Shown here: one piece after another, positions 51,698-60,036 of the stretch
How positions within the stretch are numbered: position 1 is the first letter of the stretch
Layout: every line of letters begins with the position of its first letter
Program-made: the position numbers and the translations under genes
Assembly: GCF_003594935.2 (NCBI RefSeq)
Contig: NZ_CP043342.1
Coordinates: 1,860,001 to 1,924,000, forward strand
DNA: 64,000 nucleotides
Reading direction: 5' to 3'
Source of the DNA: Enterobacter huaxiensis
GTDB taxonomy: Bacteria > Pseudomonadota > Gammaproteobacteria > Enterobacterales > Enterobacteriaceae
The notes under the pieces: generated by a model
Told to the model about the DNA's origin: nothing
Seen by the model: only the letters and a program-made list of their open reading frames with translations
Database searches by the model: none

Positions 51698-54242
51698 GCG
51701 GTTGTTCCTGGTGACATAGCGCGCTAACGGAGCGAATACCGTTAGGGCTTTCATTTTCTCCATCGGCTGGTTGTGCAATGCGGGCGCTGCACTGCTGGTC
51801 AGAAGTATTCCCCCATTTCACCGTGAGCCGCGCGGTTTCTCCAATGCCTGCCAGATAGACGGTGCCGGTATCATCGACAATGCCGCTCATAACCGGTGCG
51901 TCGCTGGTCGCTATAGCCCCAAACGGGACGAGCTGGCCGTTTGTACGCTTCAGCGTGATTAACAGGCGATAACCCGTGTGAGCATCAAAACGCGCCATTA
52001 CCGCCGCGTTGCGAGAAGGGATGACGGTGGCAGACGTGTCGCTGCTGTCCACGTTTTCCGGGAGGCTTGAGGTGTCGATGCGAATGTGATTTTCCTGATA
52101 CGGGGTTAGCGAAGGAATGACGGCGTTGCCCTGCCAGTCAGTCTGAACGCCGCGCTGGTTCTGGAAACGGACGCCAGAGGCGTCGTTGGCGTTCACGATG
52201 GCAAACTGATTGCCTAAAGGCTGAGCCAGCGTGACGCCCTGTGGATGCGCAACGATACCGCCGCTGATACCGTAGTTGAGCCGTCTGGAATCATTGGAGG
52301 AGGCGTAATACCCGGCGTTCAGATTGGCGTATTGCGAACGGTAGCTGCCGTACACGCTGCTGGTATCTTCTCCGTCGTGGTTTGTATGGCTCTGCTGCAG
52401 CGAGTAGCTCAGGCGTTCATCGTCCAGCAGCGTGCCGCTTAGTCCGACGTTTTGGCGCGTGTACCCCTGTTTAGTGTTACTGATGTTATAGCTGCTCCAG
52501 GCGCGGGGTAGCCATCTGGAAAGCGGAACGCTCAGGCCGAAGGAGACCATCCGGTCCGACTCTTCACCGTTCGTTCTGCTGTAGCTGTAGGCCATGTGGT
52601 AGCTCACACCGGCATAAACGGTGTTAAATCCAACCGACAGGCTGCGCTCTTTATTCGAGGTCCCCCAGTAATCCTGCTGATAGCCGTTGAGGTAAAGGCT
52701 CAAGCCGCCAATGGCCTGGCTGACGCTGGCCTGAATGCGGTTGCGCTTATTGTAATGGAACAGTAAGTCTTCTTCGTGTCCATCCAGCTTTTGATTGGCA
52801 TCGGCAAAACTGTAGTAACCGCGGCTGGAATAGCGATAGCTGCCCAGGCTGAAGTTGGTGTTGGTCGAATCAAGTTTGCCCGTATAGAGCAGACGCCAGG
52901 ACTGGCCGGTATGCTGGCTGTCATCGTCAAGTCTCGCATCGGCAAGGGTCACGTCCGCCGATAATGAACCCAGTGGCCCCAGCGCCACGCCAAAACCCGT
53001 ATTGGCAGCGCTATAGTCTTTAGACAGCGTCAGCCCGCCAAACCAGGTAAGCAGGTTGTTTAAACCGTAAATCATGCTTCCCTGTAGAAAGTCGGGTTCT
53101 TTTTGCTCGCTGCCGCTGTCAGCACGATAACGGCCCGCCGTCATTTCATACTTGATATGGCCCGGGCGCTGCATAACCGCGATGCTGGAGTAGGGCTGTG
53201 TAAAGTGGTGCTCTGTGCCGTCAGCCTCTTTGACCGTGACCTCCAGATCCCCGCTATTGGTGGTGGAGTAGAGGTCATCGATCTCAAACGCACCTGGCGC
53301 GACGTTCTGCTGATAGATGAGATATCCGTTCTGGCGCACGGAGACTTCGGCATTCGAGCTGGCGATACCGCGAATGACGGGGGCATAGCCGCGCTGGCTG
53401 TAGGGCAGCATCTCTTCATCGGAGGCGAGATTAACCCCGCGATACTGCAGGCTATCAAATACTTCACCGCGGGTATTACTCTCACCGGCGGTAAATTGTG
53501 CCTTCAGGACGTCTACGTCGTGTTGCAGGAAGGTGTTGATCGTCTCCCACCGGTTTTCGTTATCCGAGTTGCTCCACGTTGAGTAGTTGCGCATCCGCCA
53601 GCCGCCAATATTCGCGCCGGTACGCAAATTCAGGTACTGGTTTGTGGTGCTGTTGTTACCGCTATCGTTGTTTTGCGAACCTGAAAAAGCATAGTCACTG
53701 AACAAGACGGGTACGCCATCGTCCCAGCGTGACGGATCGATATAGTCTCGACCGGTTCCGCTTATCGCAGCCTGGGGTATGCTGAGCGTTAGCGTCATCG
53801 TCGAAAACTCAAGCCGGGCAGATGCCTGAGGTATATAGCTGCCTAACGTGTCGGGTAATGTGGAACGGGCAGGGATTTTCAGCAGTTGGGGATAGCGATC
53901 GACATTAATTCCCCAGGCACGCAGCATATCTGGCGTCAGCTGGGGCATCAGTGCTCCGTCAGGCGCGCTGACGTAGGCGATAACGGCGTCGTTAAGGCGA
54001 CGGCCATTAACTACTACGCTTGATGGATAAGTACCGGGAAGCTGCGCATTGGATTTTGAAAACAGTGAGAGATCGATATCCTGTTGGGTCAACATGTCCC
54101 CTTCCAGCGAGGAGGGGGAGAAACGGTACTCCCTGGCATGCGCAGCGCAGTTCGCCATGATTAAGATGCTGCCAAGGCAGCGAAGCAGCGGGTTCAGCTT
54201 AAAAAACCGCTCGCATGACAAATAATTACGTCCTGTAATCAT
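51687..54242 (-). CDS. Fimbrial outer-membrane usher (FimD/PapC family)
   Basis: 851 residues: long signal region (cleavage near AHA, about 36), N-terminal domain with the typical FSKSNAQLPGTYPSSVVVNG, beta barrel with plug (YAPVIRGIASSNAEVSVRQNG), and C-terminal domains (RGVQTDWQGNAVIPSLTPYQ). Size and motifs are those of the classical gamma/pi-type ushers, clearly different from the 794-residue Csu-type usher in the same window. 8 bases after the chaperone gene. Confidence 0.93.
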   Translation of the reverse strand: MITGRNYLSCERFFKLNPLLRCLGSILIMANCAAHAREYRFSPSSLEGDMLTQQDIDLSLFSKSNAQLPGTYPSSVVVNGRRLNDAVIAYVSAPDGALMPQLTPDMLRAWGINVDRYPQLLKIPARSTLPDTLGSYIPQASARLEFSTMTLTLSIPQAAISGTGRDYIDPSRWDDGVPVLFSDYAFSGSQNNDSGNNSTTNQYLNLRTGANIGGWRMRNYSTWSNSDNENRWETINTFLQHDVDVLKAQFTAGESNTRGEVFDSLQYRGVNLASDEEMLPYSQRGYAPVIRGIASSNAEVSVRQNGYLIYQQNVAPGAFEIDDLYSTTNSGDLEVTVKEADGTEHHFTQPYSSIAVMQRPGHIKYEMTAGRYRADSGSEQKEPDFLQGSMIYGLNNLLTWFGGLTLSKDYSAANTGFGVALGPLGSLSADVTLADARLDDDSQHTGQSWRLLYTGKLDSTNTNFSLGSYRYSSRGYYSFADANQKLDGHEEDLLFHYNKRNRIQASVSQAIGGLSLYLNGYQQDYWGTSNKERSLSVGFNTVYAGVSYHMAYSYSRTNGEESDRMVSFGLSVPLSRWLPRAWSSYNISNTKQGYTRQNVGLSGTLLDDERLSYSLQQSHTNHDGEDTSSVYGSYRSQYANLNAGYYASSNDSRRLNYGISGGIVAHPQGVTLAQPLGNQFAIVNANDASGVRFQNQRGVQTDWQGNAVIPSLTPYQENHIRIDTSSLPENVDSSDTSATVIPSRNAAVMARFDAHTGYRLLITLKRTNGQLVPFGAIATSDAPVMSGIVDDTGTVYLAGIGETARLTVKWGNTSDQQCSARIAQPADGENESPNGIRSVSALCHQEQPHVN

Positions 54243-54250
54243 TATAAACG

Positions 54251-54943
54251 TTAATCCTGCGTCAGGGTTGAAGTGTATTTTTCAGAAGCATTGCCGTAAT
54301 CGGTGATACAGCGCCAGCTGACGCTCGTCCCCTTTACGCTCTCGGGGAGAGGAATGTCGACGCTGGATTTGGGGCTGACCATATCGGCTTTCTCTATCTT
54401 TGTTTCCCCCAGGGTTAGCGAGTCAAACACGCTGTAAAATGCCCCGGCATTGAGGGCGGTAAGCTGCCGATCGTGACGTACGAAGCGCAGATTTTTGCAG
54501 GACTCCGATGGCGAACCGTCTAGACCGGCAGGGCGCCAGAACATTTTCAGGCGCGTTTTATAGATAAGACGCAGCACGTTTTTATTGGCATCATCCGTTG
54601 CCGTGGCGGGGACGGTTCGCACGTTCATATAGAACAGCGACTCTTTATCGCCGGGTAACGCCGCACCGTTCCAGGTAATTCGCAGACTTTGCTCTTTTTG
54701 CGGGTCGAGACGAAAGAGCGGCGGGGTCACGATAAACGGCCCGCGGGTTTTGCCATCACCCGTATCCGTCCAGGACTGAATCAGCCAGGGCAGTTCTTTA
54801 TCATTATTTTGCAAGGGCAGGGCAACTTCCTTTTTCGTGGCATCGTAGATTATGCGTGTACGGCCGATCTGTATTCCCGTCGCGTGACATAGCGTGCTCA
54901 CAATAACGGGAAGGCATAATAAGGCTTTAGTGGTTTTGCGCAT
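54251..54943 (-). CDS. Fimbrial periplasmic chaperone (PapD/FimC family)
   Basis: 230 residues with a signal peptide of about 21 (ending CHA). The immunoglobulin-like fold shows RTRIIYDATKKEVALPLQNND, and the subunit-anchoring region has YKTRLKMFWRPAGL (conserved Lys). A Cys pair (SCKN, WRCIT) in domain 2 is typical of some FimC/PapD branches. Serves the classical pilin in the same operon. Confidence 0.92.
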   Translation of the reverse strand: MRKTTKALLCLPVIVSTLCHATGIQIGRTRIIYDATKKEVALPLQNNDKELPWLIQSWTDTGDGKTRGPFIVTPPLFRLDPQKEQSLRITWNGAALPGDKESLFYMNVRTVPATATDDANKNVLRLIYKTRLKMFWRPAGLDGSPSESCKNLRFVRHDRQLTALNAGAFYSVFDSLTLGETKIEKADMVSPKSSVDIPLPESVKGTSVSWRCITDYGNASEKYTSTLTQD

Positions 54944-54980
54944 GGAGAAACCCTTATTAAAGGAGGTTGAGGTGAAGGAG

Positions 54981-55012
54981 ATAATAGTCCGGAACCGGAC
55001 CCGAACTATTAT
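54981..55012 (-). promoter_or_regulatory. Intercistronic hairpin between pilin and chaperone genes
   Basis: ataatagt (54981-54988) pairs with actattat (55005-55012), with an inner ccgg/ccgg pairing. Position after the major pilin suggests partial termination or mRNA protection that keeps pilin high and assembly proteins low. Confidence 0.55.
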
Positions 55013-55081
55013 CTGAGCATGACTCCTTAAACGTCATGGCGCTTAAAAATATATATATGCTGAATATCAAGAGGACGTTTA

Positions 55082-55657
55082 TTAGCGATAGAGAATATTT
55101 ACCGTCATATCTGCATCAGCAGGACCGGCAGTAACCTCACTGGCAAATGACTTGTAGCGGGCATTAAAATCAGCCTTAATGGTATCAGAGGCTCTTGTGG
55201 CCAGTTCGATATAGATCTGCCCTTCAGCACCGTCCATGGTGATTAACTGGTTATTCTTGCCTGCAGGACTGACGGCTACGCCGATACCGGTGGCTGCGGT
55301 GTCGCCCGCGGTAGTAATTTTACTGACGTCAAGCAGCGTAGAGGTATTGGTCAGCGTTGTTGGGCCGTTGAACGTGAGCTGTACGGCCGGAAGCCCGTCG
55401 CTTTTTAACGGGCAGTTTATCAGCGTAATCGAAAACGGCATCAGCGTGGTTTCAGAACCCACATCAGTAAAGACTGATTTAGGATAGGTACCCAGAGGGA
55501 TCGTGCTATCTGTACCATTGTTACCCTCAATCGTACAGCTTGGTTCAATAATTTCACCCGTGAAGTGAATAGTCCCCGCATTCATTTCGGCAGCGAAGGC
55601 GCCCATCGACGCGGTGGCGAACGCCAGGCCAGCAATAATATTCTTTTTGAAGTCCAT
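55082..55657 (-). CDS. Major fimbrial subunit (FimA family)
   Basis: 191 residues: signal peptide of about 23 (GAFAA), an N-terminal donor strand (TIHFTGEIIEPSC), disulfide Cys C41 and C82, and the penultimate Tyr (NILYR) recognised by the chaperone. First gene of a four-gene operon pilin-chaperone-usher-adhesin. A strong aaggagga ribosome-binding site fits high expression. DNA here is visibly more AT-rich than flhBA or che genes beside it, a sign of transfer. Confidence 0.92.
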   Translation of the reverse strand: MDFKKNIIAGLAFATASMGAFAAEMNAGTIHFTGEIIEPSCTIEGNNGTDSTIPLGTYPKSVFTDVGSETTLMPFSITLINCPLKSDGLPAVQLTFNGPTTLTNTSTLLDVSKITTAGDTAATGIGVAVSPAGKNNQLITMDGAEGQIYIELATRASDTIKADFNARYKSFASEVTAGPADADMTVNILYR

Positions 55658-56163
55658 CTAAAATCCTCCTTAATGTGAAAATTATTTGGCATGTCGTTTG
55701 CTTTCTTCCGAAAAACAAATGATGCCGCGCCGAAGTATAGCGTTTAAATTTCCTCAGGTAAGGGATGTTCAGGACTCATGTTATAAAGTGTATCTCGCTT
55801 ATTATTATTTTGGGGTTGATGAATGTGAGCGTTTGGATTACCGATAATTATTGGAGGTTACATATTTAGATCATTCCTGCAAAATAAAGGGAGGTAAGTT
55901 CACGATTATTGTTAATTTATGGCGATAATTACTTCCGCGTGGCGCTACGCTTACAGTCACGCTTAATTCATTTTGTAATATAAACCACGCAAAAAAGCGC
56001 TGGACATTCCTCCTTCAGTCATTATTTGAACGCCTAATCCCGCCCAACGGATACGCGACGCGTTTAAACTGGCTAAAAAGGCCCGGTTATACGTTTTTTT
56101 CAACCCATTGATGAGGCGGCATGCTGGCATGATACCCCTGACTTAATGGGCTGCGAGCGTACC
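55658..56163. other. 506-base divergent region, fimbrial operon / flhB
   Basis: No gene. The half near the pilin contains its candidate promoter (55734-55739). The half near flhB must contain the class 2 (FlhDC-dependent) promoter, but I could not identify an FlhDC box with confidence. No invertible-element inverted repeats were seen. Confidence 0.5.
55734..55739 (-). promoter_or_regulatory. Candidate -10 of the classical fimbrial operon
   Basis: TATACT on the minus strand in the context gCTATACTTcg, with a poor -35 (ttacct) 16 bases upstream. The leader would be about 70 bases. The C at the -13 position again resembles sigma-S promoters. Confidence 0.5.
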
Positions 56164-57312
56164 GTGTCAGAAGAGAGCGACGACAAAACAGAAGCCCCCA
56201 CACCCCACCGACTTGAAAAAGCGCGTGAGGACGGGCAAATCCCCCGATCCCGAGAACTGACATCCCTACTGATCCTTGTCGTAGGCGTGTGCATTATCTG
56301 GCTGGGTGGGGAGTCGCTCGCCCGCAAACTGGCGGGAATGCTCTCTTCCGGGTTGCGTTTTGACCACAGCATGGTCAACGATCCAAACCTCATACTCGGG
56401 CAAATCATTATTCTGATTAAAGGCGCGATGCTTGCCCTGCTGCCGCTGATCGTCGGCGTGGTACTGGTGGCCATTATCTCGCCCATCATGCTGGGCGGTC
56501 TGGTGTTTAGCGGCAAATCGCTGCAGCCAAAATTTTCCAAACTCAACCCGTTCCCCGGTATTGCAAAGATGTTCTCTGCCCAAACCGGCGCGGAACTGGT
56601 TAAAGCGATCCTCAAATCTACCCTGATGGGCAGCGCTGCCGGGTTTTACCTGTGGCACAACTGGCCTGAAATGATGCGCCTTATCAGCGAATCGCCGCTC
56701 AGCGCCATGAGTAATGCCATGAACCTTATTGGGCTGTGCTCGCTGCTGGTGGTGCTGAGCATTATCCCGATGGTGGGTTTCGACGTTATCTTCCAGATTT
56801 ATTCCCACATCAAGAAGCTGCGCATGTCGCGTCAGGATATTCGCGATGAGTATAAGCAGATGGAAGGTGACCCGCATGTGAAAGGGCGTATTCGCCAGAT
56901 GCAGCGCGCCGCCGCGCGTCGACGCATGATGGAAGACGTGCCGAAAGCCGACGTTATCGTCACCAACCCGACCCATTACTCCGTTGCGCTGCAGTACGAC
57001 GAGAACAAAATGAGCGCGCCAAAAGTGGTGGCGAAGGGGGCTGGGCTTATCGCGCTGCGTATTCGTGAAGTGGCGACTGAAAACCGCGTACCTATTCTTG
57101 AAGCACCGCCGCTGGCGCGTGCGTTATACCGTCACGCTGAAATCGGACAACAGATCCCGGGACAACTCTACGCCGCCGTGGCGGAAGTGTTGGCCTGGGT
57201 ATGGCAGCTGAAGCGCTGGCGTTTAGCAGGCGGACAACGACCTGTGAAACCTGAAAACCTTCCGGTGCCTGACGCGCTGGATTTTTTGAACGAGAAGGAC
57301 ACTGATGGCTAA
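56164..57312 (+). CDS. flhB: Flagellar export switch protein FlhB
   Basis: Inner-membrane component of the flagellar type III export gate that switches substrate class. 382 residues from GTG 56164 (MSEESDDKTEAPTPHRL), the E. coli length; an ATG at 56146 adds six residues. Four membrane helices (about 32-210) and a cytoplasmic domain with the self-cleaving motif NPTH at 268-271. Overlaps flhA by 8 bases. In E. coli flhB follows cheZ with no fimbrial genes between. Confidence 0.96.
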   Translation: MSEESDDKTEAPTPHRLEKAREDGQIPRSRELTSLLILVVGVCIIWLGGESLARKLAGMLSSGLRFDHSMVNDPNLILGQIIILIKGAMLALLPLIVGVVLVAIISPIMLGGLVFSGKSLQPKFSKLNPFPGIAKMFSAQTGAELVKAILKSTLMGSAAGFYLWHNWPEMMRLISESPLSAMSNAMNLIGLCSLLVVLSIIPMVGFDVIFQIYSHIKKLRMSRQDIRDEYKQMEGDPHVKGRIRQMQRAAARRRMMEDVPKADVIVTNPTHYSVALQYDENKMSAPKVVAKGAGLIALRIREVATENRVPILEAPPLARALYRHAEIGQQIPGQLYAAVAEVLAWVWQLKRWRLAGGQRPVKPENLPVPDALDFLNEKDTDG

Positions 57313-59383
57313 TCTGGTGGCAATGTTGCGCCTGCCCGGCAACCTGAAATCGACCCAATGGCAGATCCTTGCCGGACCGATTCTGATCCTGCTAATTCTG
57401 TCGATGATGGTGCTGCCGCTCCCGGCGTTCATCCTCGATCTGCTTTTTACCTTCAACATTGCGCTGTCCATCATGGTGCTGCTGGTGGCAATGTTCACCC
57501 AGCGAACCCTGGAGTTCGCCGCGTTCCCGACCATTCTGCTGTTTACGACCCTGCTGCGGCTGGCGCTGAACGTGGCGTCAACGCGTATCATCCTGATGGA
57601 GGGCCATACCGGCGGCGCGGCGGCGGGTAAAGTAGTAGAGGCCTTCGGCCACTTCCTGGTGGGCGGCAACTTTGCCATCGGTATCGTGGTGTTCGTTATT
57701 CTCGTTATCATCAACTTTATGGTTATCACCAAAGGTGCGGGGCGTATTGCCGAAGTAGGCGCGCGCTTCGTGCTGGACGGGATGCCGGGTAAGCAGATGG
57801 CAATCGACGCCGACCTGAACGCCGGGCTGATTGCGGAAGATGAAGCGAAAAAACGCCGCTCGGAAGTGACGCAGGAAGCGGACTTCTACGGCTCAATGGA
57901 CGGTGCGAGTAAGTTTGTTCGCGGCGATGCCATCGCCGGTATTCTCATCATGGTAATCAACGTGGTCGGCGGCCTGCTGGTGGGCGTCCTGCAGCACGGT
58001 ATGGACATGGGCCACGCGGCGGAAAGCTATACGCTGCTGACCATCGGTGACGGTCTGGTCGCCCAGATCCCGGCGCTGGTTATCTCAACCGCAGCGGGCG
58101 TTATCGTGACGCGCGTAAGTACCGACCAGGATGTCGGCGAGCAGATGGTGGGGCAGCTGTTCAGCAACCCCCGCGTGATGCTGCTGTCGGCGGCGGTGTT
58201 GGGCCTGCTCGGGCTGGTGCCGGGGATGCCAAATCTGGTGTTCCTGCTGTTCACCGCTGCGCTGCTCGGACTCGCCTGGTGGATGCGCGGACGCGAAATG
58301 AAACCGGCGGCAGAGCCGGTGCCGGTGAAAATGCCGGAAAATACCCAGGCCGTGGAGGCCACCTGGAACGACGTTCAGCTGGAGGATTCTCTGGGGATGG
58401 AAGTAGGGTATCGCCTGATCCCCATGGTGGACTTCCAGCAGGACGGTGAACTGCTTGGCCGTATCCGCAGTATCCGCAAAAAATTCGCCCAGGATATGGG
58501 CTTCCTGCCGCCGGTGGTTCACATCCGTGACAACATGGATCTCCCGCCCGCCCGTTACCGCATTCTGATGAAAGGCGTGGAGATTGGCAGCGGTGACGCT
58601 TACCCGGGCCGCTGGCTGGCGATTAACCCCGGCACGGCGGCGGGCACGCTGCCGGGTGAACAAACTATCGACCCGGCCTTTGGCCTGGCGGCAATCTGGA
58701 TTGAAAGCGCCCTGAAAGAGCAGGCGCAGATTCAGGGATATACCGTAGTCGAAGCCAGTACCGTGGTGGCGACGCATCTTAACCATCTGATTGGTCAGTT
58801 CTCCGCCGAGCTGTTTGGCCGTCAGGAGGCGCAGCAGCTTCTTGACCGCGTCACGCAGGAGATGCCGAAGCTGACGGAGGATCTGGTGCCGGGCGTGGTG
58901 ACGCTGACTACACTGCATAAGGTTCTGCAAAACCTGCTCGACGAAAAAGTCCCCATCCGCGATATGCGCACCATTCTGGAAACGCTGGCCGAGCATGCAC
59001 CGCTGCAAAGCGATCCGCACGAGCTGACGGCGGTCGTGCGCGTGGCGCTGGGCCGTGCGATTACCCAGCAGTGGTTCCCGGGTACGGGCGAAGTGCAGGT
59101 CATTGGGCTGGATACGCCGCTTGAGCGCCTGCTGCTTCAGGCGCTGCAGGGCGGTGGCGGCCTTGAGCCGGGGCTGGCAGACCGCCTGCTGGCGCAAACG
59201 CAGGAGGCGCTGGCGCGCCAGGAGATGCTGGGCGCGCCGCCGGTGCTGCTGGTCAACCACGCCCTGCGTCCGCTGCTGTCTCGCTTCCTGCGCCGTAGCC
59301 TGAACCAGCTGGTGGTGCTGTCGAATATGGAGCTGTCGGATAACCGCCATATTCGTATGACGGCAACCATTGGAGGGAAATAA
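57305..59383 (+). CDS. flhA: Flagellar export apparatus protein FlhA
   Basis: 692 residues, as in E. coli. About eight membrane helices in the first 330 residues, with the conserved FHIPEP-type region between helices (FVLDGMPGKQMAIDADLNAGL), then a large cytoplasmic domain (about 360-692) that forms the nonameric docking ring for substrates and chaperones. Proton-driven export component. Its stop overlaps the flhE start by one base. Confidence 0.97.
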   Translation: MANLVAMLRLPGNLKSTQWQILAGPILILLILSMMVLPLPAFILDLLFTFNIALSIMVLLVAMFTQRTLEFAAFPTILLFTTLLRLALNVASTRIILMEGHTGGAAAGKVVEAFGHFLVGGNFAIGIVVFVILVIINFMVITKGAGRIAEVGARFVLDGMPGKQMAIDADLNAGLIAEDEAKKRRSEVTQEADFYGSMDGASKFVRGDAIAGILIMVINVVGGLLVGVLQHGMDMGHAAESYTLLTIGDGLVAQIPALVISTAAGVIVTRVSTDQDVGEQMVGQLFSNPRVMLLSAAVLGLLGLVPGMPNLVFLLFTAALLGLAWWMRGREMKPAAEPVPVKMPENTQAVEATWNDVQLEDSLGMEVGYRLIPMVDFQQDGELLGRIRSIRKKFAQDMGFLPPVVHIRDNMDLPPARYRILMKGVEIGSGDAYPGRWLAINPGTAAGTLPGEQTIDPAFGLAAIWIESALKEQAQIQGYTVVEASTVVATHLNHLIGQFSAELFGRQEAQQLLDRVTQEMPKLTEDLVPGVVTLTTLHKVLQNLLDEKVPIRDMRTILETLAEHAPLQSDPHELTAVVRVALGRAITQQWFPGTGEVQVIGLDTPLERLLLQALQGGGGLEPGLADRLLAQTQEALARQEMLGAPPVLLVNHALRPLLSRFLRRSLNQLVVLSNMELSDNRHIRMTATIGGK

Positions 59384-59775
59384 TGCGCAGGTGGTTCTGG
59401 ATACTCTTTTTCCCGCTGATGGCGCAGGCCGCCGGAGAGGGAACGTGGCAGGCCAGCAGCATGGGCGTCACGCTCAGCAATCGCGGGGTGGCAATGTCTT
59501 CGCGTCCGCTGTCGCCGCCTGAGCCGGTCTCAGGCCTGATGACGCTGGTGGTCTGGAACTACAGGCTGATTGGCCCAACGCCTGCCGGGCTGCGGGTGCG
59601 GCTCTGCTCCCAGACCCGCTGCACGGAAATCGATGGCGAAAACGGCACCACCCGGGGGCTGAACGGGGTCCCTGCGGTTGAGCCTTTACGCTTCATCTGG
59701 GAAGTGCCGGGCGGAGGGCGCATGATCCCGGCGCTGAAGGTTCAGAGCAACGCCGTCATCGTTAACTACCGCTAG
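59383..59775 (+). CDS. flhE: Flagellar protein FlhE
   Basis: 130 residues with a signal peptide (MRRWFWILFFPLMAQAA). Periplasmic protein; in Salmonella it limits proton leak through the export apparatus. A Cys pair (RLCSQTRCTE) probably forms a disulfide. Last gene of flhBAE. An 11-base stem (59791-59801 with 59808-59818) follows without a T-run. Confidence 0.95.
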   Translation: MRRWFWILFFPLMAQAAGEGTWQASSMGVTLSNRGVAMSSRPLSPPEPVSGLMTLVVWNYRLIGPTPAGLRVRLCSQTRCTEIDGENGTTRGLNGVPAVEPLRFIWEVPGGGRMIPALKVQSNAVIVNYR

Positions 59776-59790
59776 CTGCCCGCCTTTTAG

Positions 59791-59818
59791 CCAGCCATCA
59801 GGCGATTCTGATGGCTGG
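59791..59818 (+). terminator. Hairpin after flhBAE
   Basis: Perfect 11-base stem, ccagccatcag with ctgatggctgg, loop gcgatt. No T-tract follows, so its role as a terminator is uncertain. Confidence 0.55.
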
Positions 59819-59848
59819 ATCGCAAAAATGACCTCGCCTTTTGATGCA

Positions 59849-59867
59849 ATAGAAACGCTGTTTTATA
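59849..59867 (+). promoter_or_regulatory. KdgR-like operator upstream of the GPH symporter/GH105 pair
   Basis: atagaaacgctgttttata matches 16 of 19 positions of the KdgR consensus AATRAAAYRNYRTTTYATT as I remember it. It is 170 bases before the symporter. KdgR represses pectin-catabolic genes in enterobacteria, and rhiTN of Dickeya is reported to be under KdgR. Confidence 0.6.
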
Positions 59868-60036
59868 AATCAGTGACACGCGTAACGACACTCTTTGCAT
59901 TTTTGCCATCCCCCTCAGCGTGGTGGCAGAAACAGAAAGGTATCAGCAGGTCGATAATTCTACTGTAGCCGTGTAAAAACTCCCGGATGAGGTTTGCTTA
60001 CAGGGAGTCTCCCAAAACTGATTAGGGTTGACGGCA

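Noticed and set aside
55900..56163. FlhDC box upstream of flhB
   Set aside because: Some AACG-like fragments exist, but no pair matches the known spacing well enough to report.
55658..56163. Invertible fim-type promoter switch
   Set aside because: No inverted repeats flanking the promoter and no recombinase gene in the neighbourhood.
58085..59350. Antisense reading frame of 421 codons opposite flhA
   Set aside because: It is fully inside flhA on the other strand. The protein is Arg/His/Gln-rich without any domain, a usual mirror of GC-rich codon bias.
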